Assembly: GCA_949361645.1 (NCBI GenBank)
Contig: OX442425.1
Span: 3,349,442 to 3,413,441 of the forward strand
Direction: 5' to 3'
Length of the DNA stretch: 64,000 nucleotides
Source: Spongilla lacustris
Lineage: Eukaryota; Porifera; Demospongiae; Spongillida; Spongillidae
Shown here: in pieces, positions 11,601 to 23,168 of the stretch
Numbering within the stretch: the first letter of the stretch is position 1
How the letters are laid out: each line of letters starts with the position of its first letter
The notes under the pieces: model-generated
Database searches by the model: none
The model's input: only the letters and a program-made list of their open reading frames with translations
What the model was told of the DNA's origin: nothing
Translations under genes and position numbers: made by a program

Positions 11601-13169
11601 GTGTTTAGCCAATTGTAACCTCCAGATTGTAAGGAAGACTGGTGTGAACCTGATAGAACTGGACGTATCAGGCTGTCTGGAGCTAACAGACCTGACCTGC
11701 TCCTCCATTGCCAACCACTGCCAGCGTTTGGAGATGCTTGGGATGATGAACCTCAGGGAGGTGAGGGGCACAGAGCTGTGCAGGCTGTTCATGGACAAGA
11801 GGGCAAAGAACTTCAAGTGCATAACTCTGTCAGGTACCAAGAATGTGAGTGGCTGTTTAACCACCAATGTGTACTGCTTACATGTGCCCCATTACGCAAT
11901 GTACATGCACATGTACATGTACATGTACATGTGTTTCATATACACACATGCATAAATACATAACCTACATATACTACCACACACACATACATACATGTAT
12001 ACGCACATACATATACACTGTACATACACACATGTACAAATACATACACACGTGCATTTACATACACACATATACATTACATACCATACACACATACAAT
12101 ATACATACAATTATATGTAGCTGCCGATCTGTGTAATCAAAGCTGTTGTTGAAAACTGTTCCAACCTGGAGATACTTACTATGGCTGGTCTAAAATCAGT
12201 CACTGACGAGATAGCCTTCTCAATTGCTGCACACTGTCCCAATATTATGTCAATCAGCTTCAGGAATTGTGACCTGACGGACCTTGGTGTGTGTCAGATA
12301 GCCGTCCACTGCCCCAGGCTGGTCATGATAGCCTTGGCTGGCATCCATGAGCTTACTGACAAGTGCATCATTGCACTGGCTGAGAACTGTCCTCATTTGA
12401 ATGAGTTGTACCTCTCTGGTTGTGCCAAGATCACTAAACAAGCTGTGACTTACCTTGCGGTGAGTACATTTGGTAACCTAATGCCGTAATTTGCAATGTA
12501 CTACATGTATGTACATGTACATGTATAGTCCATACGTATGTCCGCATTAAATATATATACTCTGCCTCGCCCCTACACTTGTGGGTTTGATGTATAAATA
12601 GCAATGCATACCTAGCAACCAATGGTCACGATCGCCTGCCCACACAAATGTACATGTACCTGTACATGTACTGTGCAACCAATCCTTGCAACAAACCTAG
12701 ATACATGTACAGGTGTATCACAATTATAGCTCAATCTAATGTGGTTCATTCTCATCGTACTGGCTGGAGAACATGTAGTTTCATTGTGACAACAATAATT
12801 CAATGTAGTGTTTGCAGGAATTAATGTTTATAGGTTGCGTAGTAACCATACATGTATATTAGTACAGACTGTGGTAGATAACTATATTAATAACTGTATA
12901 TACTGTTAATCAGCCCGTGATTTTTCATGGGTGCAGGCTATTACAACTATATACAGGGGTGTATATATAGTCCTTAAATACCATGTACATGTACATACAC
13001 TGTCTCCATGACTACACAGGACTGTGCCATTGACTGGGTGTTTGTCAATCACTCTACACCAAATGCACCATTTGGACTTCTTATGGCAAAGGACCTGGAC
13101 ACAGGGGAGTACACAAGGGTGGACGACCTCCCTCTTGAGCCTCTGGTTAGACGAACAAATGCCGTGTAA
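2629..13169 (+). CDS. Leucine-rich repeat protein, AMN1/FBXL-like, 8 exons
   Basis: Exons: 2629-2929, 5980-6251, 7183-7265, 7434-7482, 7734-7967, 11626-11844, 12121-12459, 13020-13169. All joins have GT-AG borders and matching phases, and the total is 1647 bases (548 residues). The N-terminus (MVKSLRDCCLACIAKNIS) is helical and resembles the starts of AMN1 or cullin-box LRR proteins. A canonical F-box is not clear. From about residue 80 onward there are cysteine-containing LRRs of about 26 residues, for example YLNLRRCDGITDAGLVAL, LIELDVSGCLELTD and NELYLSGCAKITK. The tail (DWVFVNHSTPNAP...RRTNAV) is not LRR. The family is known as substrate receptors or adaptors, and a ubiquitin-ligase role is inferred. 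Exon 4 is only 49 bases. For exon 6 an earlier acceptor (exon from 11602) would add eight residues, but the chosen one preserves LRR spacing. The introns are swollen by repeats. Confidence 0.8.
3180..3275. repeat. 21-bp minisatellite (GGACACTGTAGAAG)
   Basis: About four and a half head-to-tail copies of a 21-base unit containing tactggacactgtagaag, in intron 1 of the LRR gene. The copies are nearly identical, pointing to recent expansion. Confidence 0.8.
3648..3764. repeat. About 30-bp minisatellite (TCTATAGGGCGTGGTTCAG)
   Basis: Four direct copies of a unit of about 30 bases, containing tctatagggcgtggttcag followed by a short cacacagtg-like linker, in intron 1 of the LRR gene. Confidence 0.8.
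4563..4856 (+). pseudogene. Coding-like fragment inside the foldback arm
   Basis: The inner left arm is open for 97 residues (MKRFIVIRVVYTRIG...), with a Cys pair in LACCNCLRKIRKLNPE followed by a Ser/Pro/Gly repeat (AGPSSPSSQ). The right arm carries the same block inverted (5039-5245, minus). The P/S repeat stays open in a second frame at 4774-5058. This pattern suggests a piece of a real exon was captured and then doubled by the inversion. I do not recognise the parent protein. It is unlikely to be expressed in this form. Confidence 0.35.
4795..4920. repeat. 32-bp direct repeats in foldback loop
   Basis: Three to four copies of agtagcccaagttcccaaca followed by cggtgcaggccct, in the unpaired centre of the foldback element. 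The unit encodes a Gly-Pro-Ser-Ser-Pro-Ser-Ser-Gln type peptide repeat. Confidence 0.7.
5917..5938. repeat. Poly-C run (22)
   Basis: A run of 22 C followed by a short CA tract, 12 bases right of the foldback element and 41 bases before LRR exon 2. One of ten such runs in this window. Confidence 0.9.
6313..6440. repeat. 21-bp minisatellite (GTGCAGTGTACCTATATACAT)
   Basis: About six tandem copies of a 21-base unit (core gtgcagtgtacctatataca) in intron 2 of the LRR gene. They grade into ACATGT-type repeats on the right. The open frames across it are artefacts of the repeat length being divisible by three. Confidence 0.85.
6795..7018. repeat. 25-bp minisatellite (CACATGCATGGGGGCACCCC)
   Basis: Eight or nine direct copies of a unit of about 25 bases, cacatgcatgggggcacccc plus a cttat spacer, each containing a small GGGG/CCCC hairpin. 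It lies in intron 2 of the LRR gene. Confidence 0.85.
7268..7392. repeat. 22-bp minisatellite at the exon 3 donor
   Basis: Five copies of a 22-base unit (gttgtcatggagggatatga plus gg) begin within a few bases of the exon 3 donor of the LRR gene (7266) and fill most of the 168-base intron. Confidence 0.85.
8226..8990. mobile_element. Palindromic MITE, copy 1 (related to 22221-23040)
   Basis: Inverted arms around a centre near 8610. The block with gggtcttgcacttagctctg at about 8393 is mirrored near 8870, and gtattgcaacatccgatacc at 8417 is mirrored near 8840. The right outer arm is diverged and its end is uncertain. Centre and arms match the 22221-23040 element, including the shared peptide NRVPLNVWGGG. 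It lies in intron 5 of the LRR gene. No transposase. Confidence 0.7.
9229..9955. mobile_element. 727-bp TIR element (GTTCCACAATCAAGGAAAAT)
   Basis: The left end GTTCCACAATCAAGGAAAAT is matched by its exact reverse complement at 9936-9955. The interior is AT-rich and noncoding, with many TTAAT motifs. No clear target-site duplication. Non-autonomous DNA transposon in intron 5 of the LRR gene. Confidence 0.65.
10425..10535. repeat. C/T-rich minisatellite (CTTCCTCACCCTTCCCCTCC)
   Basis: Five or six copies of a pyrimidine-only unit of about 20 bases in intron 5 of the LRR gene. It is a strand-asymmetric tract that could form H-DNA. Confidence 0.75.
10728..10965. repeat. Degenerate repeat (GGCTATGAGTTGGGTCACTT)
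   Basis: Four or five imperfect copies of a 40-60 base unit containing ctatgagttgggtcactt and a ttgaccc element. The first copy is split by an ACATGT array. Confidence 0.6.
11885..12118. repeat. ACATGT and CA-rich tract in LRR intron 6
   Basis: Most of this 276-base intron is ACATGTACATGT and ACACATACAT repeat. The following exon begins directly after ttatatgtag at 12121. Confidence 0.8.
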
Positions 13170-13690
13170 CTTTTAACTCACCCTTCACAATCTTCAGTCT
13201 TTTGGTTGATGTTTTATATATAGTCATTCAGATATGTATTTTCCACATTGCCTGCCACCAGTTCAGCCATGTGTGCTTATATTGCAGAAATACTACATGT
13301 ATATTCTGATGGAATTTGGTCTCTTTGTGGGGTTGTGGTAGTATGCATTTACCATACTGCACTGAGTTTTCATGTTTTGTGAAGTATAAATATAATTAAG
13401 ATAATAGGATTTGAACTGGCAAGTAATAGTACATGTATGCATGTGATCATGTCTAAATAATTAAATCATCCAACACATTTCATACAGTAGGACGTTAAGG
13501 GTGACTGAAAATATTCGTTCCTGTTGGGAAATTTACCTAAAATACATGTACATGTAGATGAGTAATTCCAGAAAGTCCAGTACAGTGTATGTTTGGATTT
13601 GATATGTGAACTAAGCACTAGTTTTTGCTTCATACCTTGGTTGAGTTCTCTGTTTCCACATTGCCCTACAGAAGTGAGTATGTGTACGTG

Positions 13691-16600
13691 TCATCCACAT
13701 TGTACCATGCAACATTTGTGTATTACCTTCAGAGCCATTAGTTCGTTCTTTAGGGACTCTATCAGTTTATCTCTGCTACGTATGGTTTCCTCCAGAGAAG
13801 CAATCCTAGTCTCTCGATCGATAGACTGGTTTGCTGCAACTGGACTTGGCAAAGTGTCCTCCAAACCTTTGTACAGCAGGATCATCTAAAATGGAATGAT
13901 TGTGAACTGATTGGAAACAGTACATCATGCCAATATTCATACCCTTGGGACAAACGTGAAGAGTAGAAAAATAGTAGTCAAAATAAGTATTCCAATTGCA
14001 AATATTGCTCCGTATGTATTGAGATATGAACTAAGAATAAATGTGTCCACAGCCAGCATGACAAGGACCAGGCTTGAGATGTAAATTATTGTGGCAACAA
14101 ATGCAGAGTCTCTCAATCCTGGAAATTTCACTTTCCTTGTCTCAAATGCAAGCACAATGCCAACAATTTGAAATACAGCAAGGTATGACAGGATAAGGAT
14201 CTTCCAATAAAAGGCTGGGGAGGAGGTAGGGTAGCACACAAGATGGTAGTATTTCTCTTGGACACCACCAGCCTGAGAGGTGAAGATTTTTATAACTAAT
14301 ATATAATTAAACATAATTACAAAGGTATAGCATACGGAGACTCCGGTTGGGTTCTCTTCATCCACAATCTGTGTTGCCATAGACCCCCTCAGGTATGGAA
14401 TACCTGTTCCCAATGTAAGTAGTAGTATGCCAATTCCAACTATTACAGCCACAATCAATACCATATGCCGATCCGTCATTAGCTAGGAGAGGAAGGGGAG
14501 CATCTACACATTGCTTGCTTAAAACCTCATCATTGTAGCAACTAGTAGCCTACTGTCTTTTTTGCTGTAGGATTTTGAAAGATTTTGTAGATTCTCCACA
14601 TCTTTGCCAACACAGTGCCAAAGCAGAGGGCGTACCCTATGATGAACAGCCACTCTTTCAACTTCACATCCATTTAATTTCAAATGTGGCAAAGTGATGT
14701 ACATGTATAAATAAATAATAGTTTGTGCAGTTAGGTTGTTGACATACCACACAGGTGACCTTGATGATGTCAGTGTGCACTGTGGGAACAAGGTACACGT
14801 ATACAGAGAGGTACATGCACGCTGCACCAAGAATAATCAGATAGTTTAGATTTGAACTGGACAGTCGCACCACTCTGTGTTAGGGGGGAAAGGAGAACAT
14901 GTGCCACGTTATTAGAGACATAATCAAAGGGAGAACAGCATCATTATTGTTAGTATGTACTGATCCCCACATTATTTCCCATGTGCGTTTTGATCTGTGA
15001 AAAGATTGTAAACCTTTTGTACGTTGCATTCACAAAATGTATGATGGGATGTTTTCTCAGTTACTTCACTTTCAGAACCACTCAAGCACTAGCTTGATTG
15101 TAATTTTTACTTGGGTCACTACACGTTCTACATGTGCATACCTTCTATTTCTAAAAATGAGATTGAAGAAGCAGCAGATTAATGTGAACATAAGTCCACA
15201 TGTAGACAGTGTCACAAGAACAGTCACCATTGGTATTGCATATGTCCTTACGGTTTTTATGGGTATTCCATCAGGAGGAATACCCTCTAAAAAACAAAGC
15301 ACAATGCAGTGTCATGTATTGAATTATATTTGTGCAGTGCTAACCAGGGTATATGACAGTGTCATTGAAACCTGGCAGAAAGTTGAATATATAGTCTTGT
15401 ATATAGAAGTAAGCAAACTGCACTCTGTTAAGGTTGCCTAGATTGGGAGGAAGGTACAAATCAGCAGCTTCGTGAGGTCTTTCCTCACCACAATGTTGGT
15501 ACTGTTTAAGATATATTATGTTCTGGATGCGTGTGCCATTAGCATCAAACTGAATAGGTCCCTGTTGCAAACAAAAGTAATTCATCATTAATATAGGCTA
15601 TGCAGTGTTTCCTTACTGATACTCCAGAGATGTTGGTCCTTTGAATATTCCACTGGATCAGACATCCCATTCTTTCATTGGAGTATTGAAACTGCTCTAA
15701 TGGCACCAGAGAGCCAGTGACATTTTCACAACCTGTTCCGTTAATATTTCCACTCCCAACCATAGTGATGGTGCGATTTAGAGCGAGGGCAAGGACCCAT
15801 ACAGCATCATAGGCTCGTCCTCCAGCATCAGAAATATAATAGCCATTTTGCACAGCACGTGATTCATATGCAGCTTGAAATTGTTGGGGCAACTGGGTAA
15901 TTAGGAAGTGTAGTTCTCAATAATGCATGCATCCATACAAGTGTGTTTGTGTAAATTTTCCTGATACAGTGTACACATGTAAGTGACTCTGCAAGCATTT
16001 TACTTTATGGATGATGTGTTTGATACGTGTATAACAGATGCCACATAAATCAAATGTTTCCAAACAGTGATTCTTCCATTATTCATATGCAATATGTACA
16101 TGTATGTACCAATTTACACTAGTATCTACTGGTATATTTATATTAGTATGCAAAACAGATTTTCAATTCCAGCTTGTTGCAAATTAATATTACTTGGCAA
16201 TTCAATGAAAAATTCTTCTCTTATGGTGTTGAAGATAATCCTGGTCACATACATGCTGAGAGAGCTTAGGGATTGGCACTACATCTGTTGAGTACCATTA
16301 GATCTGTTATGGTTTATAAGGACTGTTCCATAGAGAGCATTTGTATTTTAGTAAATGTTTTGTGATAAGATGCATTGTAATTTAGTCCAACATTGTGTAC
16401 CAGTCATTTATATTAATTGTGATTTCAATTTCAAACAAGTTAACCAAAGACGCAGTAATATTAATCACGTATACATAACTACACAGGGATTGAGCATGCA
16501 AGATGATTTGTATACAATGGTACTTTGCTCCAACCAAAATCTTCTATTTTATGCCCTGCCAGTTGGCCTGGGTAGTACCAAGTGCAGTTTGGCCTGTTAG

Positions 16601-19600
16601 GTAGTTATGAACTTACTATTCCAGCATATGTGCTACCAAAGTAGTCGTCAGGAGATGGGTGAATGCGTATGGATAATGCCTTGTCCAGGAAGATTTCAAG
16701 TTCATTGTCAGTACAGTTGATGACATTGCCGTCAACCAATGCTGTCCACCATCCATCAGAGTACCAATCCTGTAATATCCAGACATAACGAGGATATGTG
16801 TAGCCCTGTTTTGCAGCCTGTTATTTGGGAGTACAAAGTGCCATTACACAACATGGAACACTTGCTTTGTGCAAATCAATTTAATGCACACCCACCTGGC
16901 ATATGATCATCCTTGCTGAATCCGAATAGCAATTGAGGAAGAAGACTCGATAATCTTCTGCGCTCAACTACATGTAAAAAGTTGATGCGTTACAAATTTA
17001 TGAGTGAACTAGGTTGCTCACAAAAAAGTCATTTGTTGAAGTTACAGGGTCAGACCCAGTGGCAAACAAACGGCTTGCAACAGTGTAATTAGCAGCATTC
17101 AAATCAGCTTCAATATATACCTGAGCCTAAAATGGAAAAAGACTGTGAACTGAAAAACAAATAATACTGCTAAAATTGACCCACAGCTGTAAACAGGTCT
17201 TCATTTTGGGTCAGTATGGCAATCTGCTTCCATCCAAAATGGTCCATAATAGAGTAGAAGGCTGGATATTCAATAATTCCAGATGGATTGGTTCTGAAGT
17301 ACCGTTTGTATCTACTTCTGTCACTGAGTGCTGCACTTTCTGAAAAGTAGGATATCTGCAAAAAAGGTGACTTATGTAAATTGTGCATCATTTAAATGTA
17401 CATAAACGTTATTGAATTACAGAGGTCAATAAGTTGTACAAGTACAACATTTAAATGTCTCATGCTGAGTGAGATGCTGGTGGTGGGGTGCATTAAAAAA
17501 TCATATGGGGATACCATCCCTAACACCATAGAACTTCTTATTTGAAACTGAAAGGGGTAGGCAATAAAAACATGGATTTTAAGTTGCAAAAAAATGACAT
17601 GATATGCTATTGTCTGTGCCCTGAAGGAATGTAGATAAGAGCCGAAATGTATACTACTGCATAGTGTCTATGTACATTCAAATAATCAGCCCTTAACTAT
17701 TACTGCATATTAAGATCGGTCCTGTTGTATACGTTTCTGAGGTTGCTTCATGCTTCACAATAATTCAAACGATTTAATTTGACTTAAGATGAATACAATA
17801 TCTGGGGTATTCATTAATTTTTAATATTTTATTGGTACCTGGGTATCAGCATTAAATAAGTAATGAAAGACCCGTTTTTATATCATGGTAAAACTGTGGA
17901 TCTGTTTCCTGATATTTTTTGCTAGCAATCTGGTTAGTTGATCTAGGTTGCTCTACATTTAGAACACATAATGGCTTAAGGATAAATAATGAAACTTTTA
18001 CGTATGGAGAAATTCTAAAAACGGGTGCAATTTTCTTTTTTTTTTTCCTTTTAATTACTTATATATTGCTAATACCAAGGTACCAATAAAATTATATGAA
18101 TACTCCAGGGACTTTTCCATTGTATTCCAGAAGAGCTCAAATTATTGCAAAGCCTCCGAAACTCATACAGCAAATAGCAATCTTAATAATCAGTAATAGT
18201 TAAGGGCTGATTACTTGATTGTACTACATTCCTTCAGAGCACAGTGATGAGAAAATGTTTCACAAACCAAATTTGTTTAGCTGATTACCATGCATTTTTT
18301 TACACCTAATAAAAAGCATAATCCTTAGGTAGAAATGATTGGAGATTCTGAAAATAAAGTTTGCATTGCCTATGACTGTAAATTTTTTGGTCTTATTGTG
18401 TGGAGCACTGTAGGCTTACTTGAGAGATATTCCAGTGGTGGCTGATGGCTGCTACAGGTTCAGTAGCCACAGAGCATCCACATCCAATGATGGCCAGCTT
18501 CACTGGGGCACTTTGGATCCCTTGAAAGAATACGTCCAGAGATCTGTCATACTGGCACTGTATTGCAGTATTGTAATTTTCAATGTAAGGACATAATACA
18601 CAATTAAACTATTATCATTATTATACTTCACTGTAGTCAAGTCTTTACATAGACCAGACCTATTAAAGTGTTTACACTTTCGAAACCAATTCACTTTACT
18701 GGCTTCATCTTTGCAATGTTACTTTATTTCCAGGGGACTGAAGTTCTTTAAATTTCACAACTGAAAAAGATACTATTGTTAAAACTGTAAAATTTGCTAT
18801 GCAATTTTCTTTTTAATTTCCATATCGTAAGAAAGTTGAGGATTAATTGTACAGCTTTCACTAAAGAAGCTTGGAACCATTTCTCAATATAATTATATAG
18901 AAACAAAAAATATTAGCAGACGTGAGAAATGAAGTGCATGACATGAAGTTGAAAGATCGAGGGAGCGTATCTGAGATTGGGTGGAAGGAGTTGTTAAGGA
19001 GCAAAAAGTTCTGACATTACAAGGGAGGAGTGGACTATAAACATGAGCAGGTGCTGTATATATGTCAGGTCGGATGGAAGAAATATGAGATCAATGTCCT
19101 GTAAGACACAGGACCTAGTGTCAGGTGTTCTAATTCTAACATTCTTTTCATATCCTTGTCAACAAACAGGTATTACGTCTTACAGCTAGCTAGGCATATG
19201 CACCAGTTATGGATTTGCTCAAAAATCCATCCCCTGAGGTGACTACTTAGGTTAGTCATGCTAACATACAGCACAGAAGCCAAATAATGCACGATATAGA
19301 ATCTGATTCTTGGAAAATGCCTTACCTCTTGGAAACTTTTGCTTACAATTTCAGGATGCGCCTTGGTTTCAAAATAAATAAACTGCATTACATGGGCGTA
19401 TGCAGCCTTTGGGTAAGGGAAGGTCGAGTTTTATTAAAAGGTGACCTTTCGTGATGAAAGGCTAAATGATGTATTATGTAATAATTACAGTTGAGGACAT
19501 TGGAATGGCTGTAAAATTGGTGGATATGCCAGGGATTGTCAAACTGTGGATTACTGTTAGGGGATTTTCATTGGCCAGTGCCTGGATTGAGCATACAGTA

Positions 19601-21441
19601 CTGTACTACAGGAATGTTACTGTAACTAAGAAGACACTTAAAAAATCTAAACCTGTTAGAAAACAGATCACTTCAACTCCATAATTAAGTGCATGTGTTC
19701 TTTGACTCTTTCTATTAAACTTTGTTCTGATTCGTTAGTTAAGTCCTTGTTGCGTTGCAGGAGGGCCTGTACATGTACCATGCAGTACTTACATGGTTTC
19801 TGTGGGTTTTCTCGTCATTAATTCGGGAATTGCCAATCCCCTACTCTATTTATACCCATGTATGTAGTAAAATACGAGTGGAGTATATAGTAAAACCATA
19901 GATATTACTCTAATATCTATGGTAAAACTTTAAGTGTGATGGTGATCTCGTTTTGGGAAGGGAGGGGGGAGGGCGTCGTTCGAACCCTTTGACCCCCCCC
20001 CCCCCCCCCCCCCTTGCGTACGCCCATGCATTACCTTATAGAGGCCCTAGTAAACCGAGGCTTTCCAATGGTGATGTGCACACCATGTACATGTATATGC
20101 ATGGCGATAAATGTTAAATGAGAGGATGAATTAGTTCTAAGTATATAGCTATGCGTGAAGTCGGCCAATGACGGAAATACAAATTTCAGTCAGAAAGTGG
20201 CACGTAGCTGTACATGCATGTTCATGAATTTTAACACGGTTCAGGATCATTACGGCGAGCTGTTACATGCATGTGCATGTATATTACAGTAGACCGAGTA
20301 GGTCGGCGCCGGCCGCTAATCAAACATGGCAAACAAAATCCTATCAAATTACGGGTCGAATGATATCGATCTATATAGGGCCTAGGGCAATGTCTGCAAT
20401 AACTGCCTCTATTAGTCAATGTATAGGCTAATTATATATTATATAATGCACATAGCCCGTAACTAAACACGCCGCATATATATATAACTACTGATAGAGC
20501 GACCCGACTTGATCAGTTCATGTACCGATCGAAGTGTGAGCAAATTAAACGGTTTATTAAGAAGTCGTGAACAATTAGCCGGTATAGTACTCCACGTTAT
20601 CTCGTTCATTCCCCCCGCAGCAGAAAGCCCTTTGGTAGTTGCGGTCCAGCTAGTCACAGCTGCTGTTGACACCCATTGTTGGCGGCGTGAGAAGTAATTG
20701 ACGTATGAAGGCTTTGTGATGGTATAATTGCGTGCTTATGAAACCGCTCAAGTTCCATGCGAGACAGGTTACACCGACCCCCTCCCCCTCTCCTTTGGCG
20801 AGGGGGCGAGAATGCAAACTGTGATGCTGAACCAATTTTTCATTACAAGTGGTCGAGGTGGGAGTGTAGAGCTATAATTCTACACGTATAATTAATCGCT
20901 CAACTTAAAATTTAAATTGTAGAATTAACGGTTACCAAACTATACATATTCCACTGCATACAACTGATACAAGTAAAGATCCATATACCAGAACAAGATA
21001 TTGCATCGATCGTTTCAAGAATGGTTTGTAATAGACCTTATCCAAGGCAATACAGTGGGTTATAAGATTAGTAAGTCTCTGTATTAAACTAATAGTTATC
21101 AAACGGTATTTATATTAATTAGCCGTGTTCGATCTATTCCGTCAACGACACCCCTCCACGCCAAACTCACTATAGCGTTGTGTATTTAAACTTACTTGTG
21201 AGTCCCTCACGCTGTCATAGGCAAGTGTGTAGCCTGGCAGGAGGATGGAGCGGTTATTGATATCACTTATCGCCATGTCAACTGCTGGCACTACTCCAGA
21301 TGTATTCAAACCAAATTCTCCAAATGATGTGATGAACTCGAACGTGAGAACGTTGCAATTGGACCGGACGATGACAAGGAGAGGCAAAAACCAAACGCAA
21401 CAGCTACTCATTTGTACAGTATAATGAGTATATGTTAACAT
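13691..21441 (-). CDS. GABA-B-like class C G-protein-coupled receptor 1
   Basis: Fifteen exons join in frame (808 residues): 21196-21441, 18420-18557, 17185-17355, 17022-17126, 16896-16967, 16617-16817, 15617-15892, 15489-15561, 15345-15437, 15142-15286, 14748-14874, 14554-14661, 14336-14482, 13943-14272, 13691-13885. A signal peptide is expected at the N-terminus (start 21441 or 21411). Residues about 30-455 form a Venus-flytrap ligand domain (GVVPAVDMAISDINNRS; SCS-like loop GCGCSVATEPVAAIS; EYPAFYSIMDHFGWKQIAILT; DAVWVLALALNRT). Seven helices follow at about 465-744 with no Cys-rich domain. ETRKVKFPGLRDS after TM5 is GABA-B-like. The last exon is a coiled coil (IASLEETIRSRDKLIESLKNELMALK), as in GABA-B heterodimers. 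A GTAAT donor after MALK leaves room for an extra 3' exon. The ligand is unknown. Confidence 0.85.
15438..15488 (-). other. 51-base intron that stays open in frame
   Basis: Between the exons ending TGTG (15489) and starting GCAACC (15437), a GTGAGG...CTAG intron is only 51 bases. That is divisible by three and free of stops. Retention would add 17 residues to the ligand domain. The paralog at 25903-25958 has a 56-base intron at the same place, which supports its being a real intron. Confidence 0.6.
17617..18245. mobile_element. Palindromic MITE in receptor 1 intron
   Basis: The left arm (tctgtgccctgaaggaatgt near 17630; aatcagcccttaactattac near 17685) is mirrored on the right (tagttaagggctgattactt near 18200; ctacattccttcagagcaca near 18225). 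The inner parts also pair (tattggtacctgggtat with ataccaaggtaccaata). Arms are about 300 bases. A one-armed fragment recurs at 49612-49735. The decayed receptor copy lacks it: its similarity to receptor 1 stops where this element begins. Confidence 0.7.
19384..20034. mobile_element. hAT-like MITE with 8-bp TSD TGCATTAC
   Basis: TGCATTAC occurs at 19384-19391 and 20027-20034, bounding an element with inverted ends ATGGGCGTATGCA (left) and TGCGTACGCCCA (right). A run of 21 C lies at 19993-20013, just inside the right end. An 8-base duplication fits the hAT superfamily. The interior has no transposase. It lies in the first intron of receptor 1. Confidence 0.75.
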
Positions 21442-22177
21442 TTAGGTCACTCTACGTACTTGCGCGACACGTTAACCGGCATCTTATAAGCAGGCACGTA
21501 CCAATCAGTTACGTCAGTTGATATATACCGTATATAATTAAAACTTGGTGTACTGTGTTTAAAAAACGTTTCGGCCGCAAGGCTGCCTACCACCGCCGGT
21601 CTGGAACGGTTTTAACCGGACCCTATTTGTTCCCTCGTACCTCATATGCAGACCACCCTGCATTTATTATACCGTCATCCTGCAAGTACCCAGATTCAAA
21701 ATATAACCGGACCACTTCTAACATGGTGGCCACGAAAGGTTCCCTTGAGCGGCTTCGAGTGCAGATGGTACAACAGACGCGACCGACCCAACTTGGGATA
21801 CATTATTTTTTTAAAATGTATTGTATTTCCACCGAATAGTTCTGCTCCAATGGCAAATGCACACACAGTCAGAAAAACGTGTGTAACCAATATGCAGAAG
21901 CGGGTTAAAAAAATCAGGTCGAACTCTTGATTACATGCAGCTATACATGTACATGTAGAGACATATGCATGCACCAACATTCTATCAACTAAAATAGCAC
22001 ATGCGCGTGCTCAGGTATAGTCGTAACAGTGTTACATGTAGTTTTAGTGGTTGGTTAGACTTACAACACTTATTCATGTGGCATGCACTAGAAGGTAAAT
22101 GTTAGTTGACTTCAAACATTGTACCTCAGTCATAAAAACATTGTACCTCAGTCATAAAAACCAGCACTTACATTGTA

Positions 22178-22223
<46 letters not shown>

Positions 22224-23127
22224 GACAGTTTCCGCGAAAATGTCCGAGTTTTATAACATTATAATCTTATAAAAATACTTCTTGTTTGAATCGCTATATC
22301 TTCCGAACGCTAAACGCTATCAACTTCCTATTTTCGAAAGTTCATATTACACCATTTTTCTATGATAAATTACATTTTGGAGTCTTGCACTTGCTCCATG
22401 CCAGTATTGCAACGTTCGATACCCGACCAGGTTCAAACCCGCCATAACTTTAGGTAGGAGTAATCAAATCGCTTCAAATTCGGTTTGTAGGTATAGAGGT
22501 CCTATACTTATCGATTTGTTCTGTTCGTTAATTTTTATGCCATCCGTTACGGAGATACAGTTGAACAAACTACGTCCACTTTATCCCGCTCGATTCCTGC
22601 CAATGATTTTGGCAAATCGCGTCCCGCTCAATGTATGGGGAGGCGGTTGTTATATCATAGGCGCGAAACGAGCGGGAAAAAGTGCACGTAGTTTGTTCAA
22701 CTGTATCTCCGTAACGGATGGCATAAAAATTAGCGAACAGTACAAATCGATAGGTATAGGACCTCTGTACCTACAAACCAAATTTGAAGCGATTTGATTA
22801 CTCCTACCCAAAGTTATGACGGGTTTGAACCCGGTCGGGTATCGAACGTTGCAATACTGGCATGGAGCAAGTGCAAGACTCCAAAATGTAATTTATCATA
22901 GCGAAATGGTGTAGTATGAACTTTTGAAAATAGAAATTCGATACCGTTTAGCGTTCGGAAGATATAGCGACTCAAACAAGAAGCATTTTTATAAGATTAT
23001 AATGTTATAAAACTCGGACATTTTCGCGGAAACTGTCCCATATATATAATTATATATATATACAATTATAATATAATTATATTATATTATATTATATATA
23101 TATATATATATAATTATAATATTATTA

Positions 23128-23168
<41 letters not shown>

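Noticed and set aside
14282..14335. Coding continuation between TM4 and TM5 exons of receptor 1 (YTFVIMFNYILVI...)
   Set aside because: The frame is open, but receptor 2 has a GT-AG intron at the same place and the retained peptide would add an extra hydrophobic stretch. Treated as an intron with a small chance of retention.
20231..20835. Short frames upstream of receptor 1 exon 2
   Set aside because: Intronic, low similarity to anything, no splice consistency.
22516..22797. Stand-alone gene in the palindromic element
   Set aside because: The frame spans a palindrome centre and has no start context or domain. Better explained as transposon sequence.
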